64,000 nt of DNA from Pocillopora verrucosa (taxonomy: Eukaryota; Cnidaria; Anthozoa; Scleractinia; Pocilloporidae): NCBI RefSeq assembly GCF_036669915.1, contig NC_089314.1, positions 30,030,592 through 30,094,591 of the forward strand, in the 5' to 3' direction. The position numbers and the translations under genes are program-made. Shown here piece by piece: positions 44,453 to 54,186 of this stretch (its first letter is position 1; every line of letters begins with the position of its first letter). Under the pieces are notes generated by a model. It saw nothing but the letters and a program-made list of their open reading frames with translations. It made no database searches and was not told where the DNA came from.

Positions 44453-45341
44453 CATGCCGAAATTATTAACGACATCATCACAAATTCAACATTTTGACTC
44501 AATATCTGTCCGCTTACAAAAGTGATCTTAACAAAAAGTGATCTTAACAGAAGGTATCCAGTTACCTCGCCACCAAGCAGACTCGCCACCAGCGAACTCG
44601 CCACCAAGGAACGATCTCGCCACCAACGTACTCGCCACCAAGCGAAGTCTTCTCGCCACCAACCACCAATAAAGAGAGATTAGTCGAGGAGAGTAGGATG
44701 TTCGGCTGATAAGTTTCTTCGCTTGTCTGTACTCAAACTTTATAAACGTATGTTGTCGAAAGCACGTTCGAAACCGATAAGTTTGTTCGCTTGTCTGTAC
44801 TCAAACTTTATAAATGTATGTTGTCGATAGCACGTTCGAAACCGAAGTAAGTTTTTATTCCTCGCATCGAGTTTTGCAATTTCTCCTCGCTTACGTGCAA
44901 AAGCCAAAAACGATACGTTTCAATGTCAATGAGTTAGGAACGGAACACATCTAACACGTCGCTGAAGGTCATAATTTAAATACAGACAAGCGCACAAACG
45001 TATCGGCCGATTTGAATTGTGCTCGTTGGAACATCCTACTCTCCTCGACTACTTTATTCTAGTTTATCTCTTTATTGGTGGTTGGTGGCGAGAAGACTTC
45101 GCTTGGTGGCGAGTACGTTGGTGGCGAGATCGTTCCTTGGTGGCGAGTTCGCTGGTGGCGAGTCTCCCTGGTGGCGAGGTAACCGGTAACCTAACAGAAA
45201 GTGCTCACAAACTTGGGGAAAATGGCGATAAAATGCAAGGGAAACATGTCGACTTTGAGGTTTTTTTTACTCAGGAAGCCATAGGCCAGCGTGATGATAA
45301 AATATACGGTGTTACAGAGAATGTGATATACTGTTACAAGT
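44453..45341 (+). other. Block A, interrupted by a transposon
   Basis: 44453-44552 and 45192-45341 are the two halves of block A. The right half reads ESAHKLGENGDKMQGKHVDF then EVFFTQEAIGQ and GVTENVIYCY, with no frame break, ending CAA|GTAAGC. The left half has TTTTGA (stop) where the 16-kb copy has TTTTGG. A 639-bp element separates them. Confidence 0.5.
44553..45191. mobile_element. 639-bp TIR element, sister of 42249-43019
   Basis: Begins GGTATCCAGTTACCTCGCC and ends with the inverse of GGTTACCGGTTACCTCGCC, with the same CTCGCCACCA-rich arms. The target duplication TAACAGAA is present at 44545-44552 and again at 45192-45199. The paralogous unit at 59275-59290 shows the uninterrupted site (CCTAACAGAAAGTGC), proving the insertion boundaries. 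Confidence 0.88.
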
Positions 45342-46895
45342 AAGCGCTGTACGATACTTCTCACCGTGCGCGAAAACCCAATTTTCGGTCTTGTACTCTT
45401 GTCAAAACAGACTGTTATTAACGACAAGATAACTTAGTTCTATCAACTGTGTTGAAAATGCAAATTATTCCCCGTAAGGGTTTCTAAGGCTATCATTCCG
45501 AACGCCTCCAAACAGAGCGTTATTGATGATATTATTTTCATCTTCAATCGACGTAGCTCTTGTGAATACTTTGACCCTCGTGCAAAAAATGGACCTGTAG
45601 AAACTAAATATTACATAAACTCATGAAATCTTTCTCTCCGCGTAATACCACCAAGTAAGAAAGCAGGATGTGATTAATCGACATTCGACTTGCGATGAAC
45701 TTGAAAAGCTAGCTTGTTACGACTATTCGGAAAAGGCGTTGTTTAATTTGCAAGAGTTGTAATGATAAAGTTTCTGGTTATCACTCTATATACTTGTCAA
45801 CTGATTTGTCCTCCTTTCTACGATTCACATCAATAGGCTTCAGGAGATTCCATTAGTTTTGTGACTTTTCCACCTAATTAAGAGAAATATCTCAACATAT
45901 AGCAGATGATATTTACTCCTTAACTCGTGTTCTACTGTTATTCCATTGTATTCTCGTCTACTCTTACTAGTTACATTTGGTATTTTTCAAAGTCATTATG
46001 AAGTATTATGAACAGATTAGCCTCGACACAAACAATGACCTTGAGCATGAAGATGTGTTTTTTATAATTATAGTGGGATATCTCGATCAATAACATTGCG
46101 AGCTGTTTCTAAACAATCATTGGATGAAGTATTTTGACATCCAGAATAATCGAGGTATATAGGCAGGCGTTATCAGCCGAAGCCGACGGCTGATGCAGAA
46201 AATTTACTGTATGCTCTCGGTTAATCAGAAAAGAGATAGTGAGTTGAATGTTTAATAACTTGAAAAAGAAGCAAGGAAATAAATGCAAGCAATATTTGAT
46301 ACAGCCTATTGAAATCAAAAGAATATGAAACTTGAAATATCTACTTTTTTGGCTGAATTCTTGAAATACTTTAAAATACCCCGTTTTGTTTTGTGTTTCG
46401 TTAAAGTAGTAAATAAAAAGTTAGTGCGCGTCCGCTAACTTTTTGTTAACTTTAAACGAGAATGTAAAATCGTTACATCAGCGACTTTTTTTCATCTACC
46501 ATATAGCAATACAAACACGAGTTAATACTACACAGCGTTCATAAAAGTTCAGAAGCATGTCAAAGGTAATCGAATCGCCCGTATCAGGTAAATGAACCAC
46601 TCTACGGAATCAATTTTTCCTGAACTGAAAACGTAATAGAAACCGCCATCCAGCACCAAAGGCAAAACGCAAACACCGAAACTCAGACGAAAACAATAAA
46701 AAACGCAAGGAAGCAATTAAAACTACCAAAATTTACAATACTTTGTTTGAACTACATGATTTACACGGAAAATAAGCCACGCATTTGAGACTATTAAACA
46801 GATTTGTTCGAATCAATCAATTCTTTTAAACTTCAACTGTGTTAAAGTTATGCTGTTGGCCAAAGACTATGGGAATAGTTAGTCATGAATTGAAG
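45342..46895. other. Spacer shared with 61.5-62.6 kb
   Basis: 45460-46245 is nearly identical to 61560-62360. 46246-46650 is present here but absent from the 62-kb copy (junction GAGTTGAATG/CACCAAAGGC). 46170-46195 has a small palindrome (CAGCCGAAGCCGACGGCTGA). No gene is seen. Confidence 0.55.
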
Positions 46896-48521
46896 TCAGA
46901 AATCTACTGGTCTTATTTTCATCTCGATCCTCTTCAGCGAGTGGTGATTTCCCTTCCACGCAGCCCAGTTCACTCCATCAGCGTTGGAGGGGTGATTTCC
47001 ACGAAGATATCCTTTGTACAAAATGGCACAATTATCCCGTATATTCTCATCATTATCTTGATCTTGCGTGCTCCATGGACGATCACGATGGTAAGAAAGA
47101 GAATCAGGAGTAGTTCCTGACAAAGAAAATTACTCATGTCACTAATATTTGCGCAAAACATGAAGAGATTCAATGTGAAAATATTGCCCACCTCCAGGTG
47201 GCCGTACGGTGACTGAAACTTAAAAGTTCATCTGCTTAATCAATGCATTTCAAGAACATCAGATAAATACGATAGTAATTACGATGGTTAATAATACCAT
47301 TTCTTCCTTAATATCTCCCAGCTATATTCATTTAAAGTTACAGTAATAGGCTTTTCGCCTAAGCGCTTAATATTTGTTTTCTTGGAGTCCAGACTTTAGT
47401 GAGTAACTCCTCGCTTACTACACGAGAGACTGACCCACACAGTGCAGCCATTTCAGTGAATCTTTCCCAACAGACACAACGAAAACCTTTATAGGTAAAT
47501 CCAGCTTGACAGGTGCCACTGTTTGAGCATGGGCTACTGCTGCAAGGATTCTGTTTACAAAATAAAGTAAAGTGCAGATCTTTCTATTTCAAGGATAAGA
47601 TCACTTTAGCCCAAGAAAACGAAAGAATCTCTTTTACCACCTTAGTTTCGTAAGAATGTGAAGTATTACCTCGATTGCAAGATATGTGTAACCCGGATTT
47701 TTCACGAGAAGAAATGGAGCATGGTTTTCCACCGTGGCGTTATTCAACTCGCATTTTTGGTTTCCTCCTGCAACAGGTCCAATATTGATGGACACACAAT
47801 TGGGCTCCATATAACACATTACTCTGCAACTTCCTTCGTTGGGCACCTCTACACTTTTGATGGCGTGATTTCTCATGGCCATGTTCGGTATTGGGTCCTT
47901 GAATATGATGTTTCGACAGTCGTCGTCTGTGGTAGGCAAAACAAATATATCGTTTAGTTTCCATTCATTCGAGGTACTTTCTTATTTTCGCTGATGAAAA
48001 AGGCACATTAAACCGCTTTATTTTAAAACTTTACTGCATGAGAACTCTGAGGAATTTTCCCTAAAGGGGATTGTCATCTCTTGAAAATTCAACTTAACAA
48101 AAATTAATCTTTGATAGTGAATTAACGAGCGGAAAAAAAATGTTAGGGAAAATATCAAGAATTTTTCTCACAGCATTCATTACCACACCACGATATCTGT
48201 GAATTGTTTGTTTTAATTCATCATTTTGAACCATTGATGCGCATGTGATCACGTATTTTTGAAAATTGACTTTTTTTGTATCGTCTATTTCATAATAGTA
48301 GACATTTTGAGTTACCGTAGATAAAGATTGTCTTCTTAAAGATTAACTGCTTTGATCAGCAGGTAGCATATATAGTTTGTATAATGGTTTTGAGGAAACG
48401 ACACCAGAAAGATGAGACGCAAGAAATTTAAAAAGGGATTTATACTCACCCGTGCAACAGAAACATGGCGGAAGATATATAGAATACTAATAATCGGTTT
48501 AAATGGAAACTTGAACTGCAT
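46896..48521 (-). pseudogene. FReD copy 6: multiply deleted
   Basis: Signal-peptide exon 48450-48521 is 72 bp instead of 88 (16-bp net loss, frameshift after FKPIISILYIF). PAN 47670-47926 is complete and intact (DDDCRN, KCELNN). EGF, about 47453-47550, has lost about 24 bp, including its last cysteine and the splice donor (TTTCAGTGAATC where sisters have the CTTCAACTTGG segment between). FReD part 1 is entirely missing: intron sequences join directly near 47293. FReD part 2, 46896-47116, has a 45-bp in-frame loss that removes the AWWY...CH...LNG core relative to 62605-62870. It cannot make a FReD protein. Its FReD part 2 belongs to a diverged subtype (GTTPDSLSYHRDRP) shared only with copy 8. 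Confidence 0.85.
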
Positions 48522-50880
48522 CGCTGTAAATAAATAATTGTAAATTCAAGGTAAAAATATGATAGTGAGCGTCCCAAAATTATAAATCGTCCTGTTTTCC
48601 CGTAAATTTGAATGTAGACAAATGTTAGGCAGGTGTTCGGCATTTATTTGCCAACTTTATCTACTTAAAGGAACTCTTAATTATCACAAAATTTCAAAGG
48701 CAAATACTTCGTTCAGTTATGTTATTGGTCTAAAACACGTCTTTATGCTAAAAGGCTTGTTTCATCCCTTACATAAAAAAAAAACTTAGTTTGAATTTCT
48801 TCATATTAAATATCCATTTTAGAAGATGTGTTAACGGCTGCAAAAGGCGCAAAAAGAGGAAAATTATAGACCGCCGTAACGCAATTTATCTGTGTTGGAG
48901 TATTTTAAAATTCTCACTCTACGTTGTAAATTTTATCTTATTCTGATAAGCATCGGAGAAAAACGTAATAGAGCACATCACACTTACGGAGGTGACAGGA
49001 GTTTATCAATATGTTTATTTTCAACCTGTTTACCTTTGAACATGCGGCAATCAAGTTAAGAGCAAGAAACAAATTTTTGCAGATTTGCTCCCAACAAAGA
49101 TGTCAGATCACTTCTGAAATTCAAACTTTTAACAATTTATCTTTTTTTTTATCTCAGAACATTCCCCAGTACGATAGAACTGCATTGCACATTATTAAAA
49201 TAAAAATTAACTTTGTAGCAACCTTAAGGCACAGAGGTCTAATTTTTTTATGGCTCGTTTTGCTAATGGTAGTTGAGTATGGTAGCATTAAACATCATCC
49301 GATTTTATCTCAGTTAAACTGGTCGTAAGCATTCTATGACTTTCGGATGGTATTTGAGAGCTTCAACCTATAAAAAAAAAACAAATTTGAAACAACTTTG
49401 ACAGAATGTGAAACATCGTGTGGCTGAGTTGACAGAATTTTTACACAAAAGTTTTCTCGATCATTTCTGCTATCAGCGCAATTGGTCTGAGCAAGAAAGG
49501 CTTGGTCCAAGATATATAGATAAGTAGCTCACAGAGATATTTCTTACTTCCTAAGCGAAAAAGTGCTTTTCTTACTTGATTTTGTTCCTGGGGGTATCAA
49601 TAGTGAAAACTTTATGGTGTCGTGCTTTCCTTTAATTTATAGAACTGTTTGAGCTTCTGTAACTATGGTTACAAAACAGAATTGCTGCTCTATACGCCAC
49701 AGCCATTCTTCCTGTCCAGCTGTACTGATTGTTGTTAGTCATCAGCTCATAGCTTTTGTGTTTAAATCTAAATGACTGATCTCACATCTCAGTACCACTG
49801 GATCTGACAGTCAACGAAATACTTCAATGAAAAACAGAGAATGTTTTGAAAAACTTATATGGCAAGTCTAACTCTTAAACAAAGCTGCAAATTATTTGGT
49901 CAAAACACTTTCAGCGGGACATGTAAGAAGTTTTAGAACTACACAATGTTTTCCTATTTTCCTTGGAGGTAACTGAGGTGTTATGACTTTCAAAAAAAAA
50001 TTTATGAAAATATAAATTTTTAGAACTACACAATATGTCGCATTTTCCTCCGGTGTTAACTGCGGTGTTATATATATGGTTATGCTTTTTCCAAGTTAGA
50101 AAGTATCTTGCAAAAAATGCTCTCGACAAATTAAAGCTACCCGATAAGCTAGACAGAAGCAACAGTTCTGTACAATAATTTGCTTCCCCGAAGATTTTGA
50201 GCGGCTTTCCGCAGTGTTGAAAGAGGTAGTTTTGTTTACACTGAATGTTGAGGCCGGAAATCTTGATTTTTCTAGGAAAGAAGTTTCTAGGCTGCGCCTA
50301 CACCGTGGATAAATCGATGCACCTATAATGTGCCCGAGCCAGAATTCTCCGAAAGACAGACTGCGAAAGCTAAGACATTTGAGTTTAATAAGCTGATCTC
50401 ATGAAATTGCCGTGAATTGTTACAATTTCAAAATTAGGGCGTACGCGAGCAAATTCTAATTAAAACGTAATATGGACGCGTAAGTTGAAATGACCAAAAT
50501 AAAACGATCGAAACGAAACGAACCTAACGACCAAAAAAGTATAAAAAAAAAAATAACAGTTAGTAATAATAAAATGAATTCCCTCGGGCGTCAGATGTCA
50601 GTCGTCATATTCTTCTTGTTTAGATTATGGTCTACTCCTGATCTACTTGACGGGAAAATTCAGTTATCTCTTGATTGCCATCGGCTTGTTATTAGGCGGC
50701 GAGGGAACCCTAATAGTGATTTTTCCACCTAATTAAGAGAAATATCTCAACACATAGCAAATGATATTCACCCCTGAACTCATGTTTTATTGTTATTCTA
50801 TTGTGTTCTCGCCTACTCTTACTGGTTACATTTGGTATTTTTTCAAACTCATTATGAAGCATTATGAAGCATTATGTACA
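48522..50880. other. Upstream flank of FReD copy 6 and unit spacer
   Basis: Homologous to 26510-28500, including the 28.2-kb block (50440-50730). It ends where the ADCK5-like exon is truncated at 50888. No gene is seen. Confidence 0.55.
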
Positions 50881-50887
50881 GATGATC

Positions 50888-50994
50888 TTTAAGAGTGACT
50901 GAGGAGGATTTGACAATCACGACAAAGCTGAAGGACACTTCGAGAAAGTAATAATTCTAAAACAGCTTCCACGGAGCATGCTGCTTGTGTTCAG
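50888..50994 (+). pseudogene. ADCK5: ADCK5-like exon, 5'-truncated
   Basis: The last 107 bp of the exon equivalent to 28685-28865 (LPRSMLLVFR and donor GTGTGG remain). The 5' part and acceptor were removed by a deletion fused to GTACAGATGA. Confidence 0.6.
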
Positions 50995-51381
50995 GTGTGG
51001 ATAGTGTTATTTCACTTCGAAATAATTTATTCTTGCCGCAGATTTTTTGGCACGTTTTCCTGTTAATGGCACCATTTTTTAGCAGGGCACTTCCTCTAAT
51101 TTCCTTTGTTGACTTTTTGATGTATTTTTACTGTAGCAAACTGTCATAATTTGTAGATTTCCTTAAATTTAACAGACCGAAATGCAAATACTGAAATTTC
51201 TGTACAGCTTTATTAATCGTGGACGTTGGACAGATAAAAATATCGGAGCCCTTGATAAGGATCAAACCCCACCCACCTCCGCTTCGAGAACCGATGGGAT
51301 GTTTTAGAGATTCAAGCTTTTTCCTGTAGAACCACATTCTATATCCTTCCCTTTCCCCTGCCCCCTCCCCTCTCCCCTAGG

Positions 51382-52310
51382 CTACTGTTTTGTTTTTACC
51401 TTTTTCACTTTTTGATAGGTTTTTATGGAAATACTTCGAATGCGAGAAAAGAGATTTCCAGTTAATCTACCAGTATTACTATGGGTCAAATTTTGGAAAA
51501 TTTCAAAGATTTTCATTCGCGACCTATCGGACACCAATTTTGGACCTTTTTTTGCAGCGCCATTGCGGGAATTTACGGCCATATAAAGCATAGTATATAG
51601 TCTATGGTCCTTGAGTCATACGTCCTCAGACAACTCAGAATTTTTCTTAGTCCCACGCTCGTGACACGACGAAAAACACCTTTCTCTATTTCTTTACCGA
51701 GTTCAAAACTTGCCATCTCTTTGATTCCATTTACAAACATGACGCTATTGAATTGCTGATCCTAGCAGTACGCTGGACGCGTGTCCGAGTATGAACTTCG
51801 TAATAGACCTCGCTCAACGTGTGGCTCATCATTGGTAGAGCATCGGAGTGTGGAATACGAAGGTCTGAGGTTCGACTCCTCGTGGGAACTCAGAGTTTTT
51901 TCTTTGTCCGATGCTCGTGACTATACGTAAAACATCTTTCTCTATTTCATTACCGAGCTCTAAACTTACCATCTCTCTTATTTATTTACATACATGACGC
52001 TATCGCCATTGCTGATCCTAACAGTATGCAGGACGCGTGTCATATAAATTCGTTATAGACTTCGCTCACTGTTGAGTCTCTGTGGCTCAGTGGTAGAGCA
52101 TCGGAAAACGGAATCCGACGGTCTGAGGTTCGATTCCTCTCCCTGAAAGTTTCTAAACAAACCCAAACACAAGAGCCTGCTCTCAGGCTAAACAGACGGC
52201 GGTAAGAGGTTTTATATGAGGAGAGAGACACCGCCGATAACCAGCTTTCATTGAAACCTCTGTCCATGGTTAGCTGTAATCATCCTCTCTTCACATAATC
52301 ATGCTAATAT
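51382..52310 (+). mobile_element. Repeat block and SINE array, near-identical to 29255-30180
   Basis: Contains the 51382-51607 repeat, a headless SINE body (51612-51825), a second unit with GGTAGAGCATCGG and GGTTCGACTCC (51826-52075), and a third unit with A box TGGCTCAGTGGTAGAGCAT and B box GGTTCGATTCC (52076-52310). Differences from the 29-kb array are a few substitutions and short indels. Confidence 0.7.
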
Positions 52311-52577
52311 TGAGCTCATTTTATCTCTTACACTCATTTGTCACTACTCTGAGTGCGACTCTAACTTTCTTGATGGTGATGTTTAGGACGACATCGACAC
52401 GTCTAACCGCGCTTAGGGTTGAAATGTTTTTTATTAAAGCCTATTCAATTAATTGATTAGTTTATCTTTTCCTTTATTTATTCATCTTTTTATTTATCTA
52501 TTTGTTCATTCAGTTATCTGATGCAGAGAATTCGGTTTTAAAACGAAAATCGTTCCTAAACTAATCCGTGCTGATTA

Positions 52578-52789
52578 TTAACCCTTTGACCCTTAAGAAT
52601 GACTAACATCTAATTTCTCCTCACATTATTGACCCTGAATCAAACATTAAGGTCATGAGAAGAAAGGAAATGATCACCAACTGAAGAAGCTCTTGATTGT
52701 TAAACAAATTCTCCCTGTCATCATCTTAGGAAATGTATAGAGAGCAGTATGGAGAATATGCATCCTGATGTTAGGGTGTAAAGGGTGAA
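52578..52789 (+). mobile_element. TTAA-type MITE, complete copy
   Basis: Same as 30444-30655, including termini TTAACCCTTTGACCC and GTGTAAAGGGTGAA. Confidence 0.7.
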
Positions 52790-52841
52790 ACGAAGGTGAA
52801 TCGTTTGAGCCTGTCACTAACAAATTTCTTGTTGTCACTAG

Positions 52842-53007
52842 AGCCATGAGTCTCAGAGCGTGGATGGTGGAAAGCTACCTGCAGATTCTTCAGTACCTGG
52901 GGCGTGCACCCAAAGATATGGACAAACTCACCTCTAAATTAAAAACCTTACACGAGCTGGACGCCATAGCCGCAGAACGAGCCAAAAGAACGGTCTCGGT
53001 TTCTTGA
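52842..53007 (+). pseudogene. ADCK5: ADCK5-like last exon, open copy
   Basis: Acceptor TTGTTGTCACTAG; MSLRAWMVESYLQILQYLGR, APKDMDKLTSKLKTLHELD, ending RTVSVS and TGA. It is open like the copies at 30708 and 37520, but the only upstream exon in the unit is truncated. Confidence 0.5.
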
Positions 53008-54186
53008 TTTCGTTCCCCATCGCATTCAAATTGGGAATAACCGAAAACTTTAATGTATCAAAGATTTTAATCATTTATAAGTAAATAAAGCTGTAAGGAG
53101 TCCTCTTGTAGCCTGCAAACCAATGATCACAAGTGATCCAATACGTCACTTTTGATATATCAAGATTCTAACATGGCTCCGAGGCTAGGGGGGAATAAAA
53201 CAAAAGAAATCTCACCTACTTATCCTTAAATTTGGTATTTCTACAAACTCAGTTTGTAACATAATCACCTGATGAGCCATATCTACAAATGGACCTTGGG
53301 CTTGACAATGTGTTTTTATGGTTTAAAGTGTAATATGTTTATCAATAACAGTGCAAGGTGTACTTTAACAAAAGCTAAGAAAATACAAATAAAAGCAATA
53401 TTTGAAGCATTTTAGAATCATCAACATTACGTTACATTGTACACTAAAACTTGAAATATTTGTTTTTCTGATAACGTTTTTAGAGTCAAAACATTAGGTA
53501 ATTTTTTGAAGTTTCGTTATAGAAATCAAAGGGAACTAGAACTGAATTAGCGACTGTTGTTACTCTTCTGATATTGACATTGAAAAAATGAAGGCTTTGT
53601 GATGGCTTTGTGCTCCGTCAAGTGAAAATACGAGTCAAAAATTTAAAGAATCAAAACTTGTATAATCCAGACAGAAGGAGCATAGGAGTCGTGATGGCCA
53701 TGATGACACAAGCCATTGAGATTCGAGGATAACTTTTGTGAATACCTAGGACCCACCTAAAATTTTATGGAGACAGGGTCTATTCAGTCGCTGCCCCCAG
53801 GCTGTAGAATGTCTCACTCATAGACCTTGAATTGAGTCCATTGGTTTCTGTTTTTCGAGAAAAGACGAAAGCGCATTTTTTCAGAGCTTCTTATGATTAA
53901 CTGTCAATTTCCAACTATGATAAGAAGCTTTTTGTATGTACCGCTATATAGATTAAGTCATTATGACTATTATGATGATTATTATTATTGGTTAACTGGC
54001 CGATTCCACAGTATCAACTGTTCCTATTTTGAAAAACATGCACAAAGAAGCAAGAAAAACCCTGAACAACGTTCCGCTAAGCTCCAATTTAAGAGTCATT
54101 GTCTAATGCTGAATATACTTGATCGAGACACTCGTCTTTTTGGTTAAGTTGGTACTGTTTCATTGTTGTGCCACAAACATGACAGT
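53008..54186. other. 3' flank shared by the duplicated units
   Basis: Homologous to 9554-10768. The ATTAAA of sister copies reads ATTAGA here. No gene is seen. Confidence 0.6.

Noticed and set aside
45017-45343. 108-codon frame with WWREDFAWWRVRWWRD as a novel protein
   Set aside because: The N-terminal half translates the CTCGCCACCA repeats of the transposon TIR; only the C-terminal half belongs to block A.
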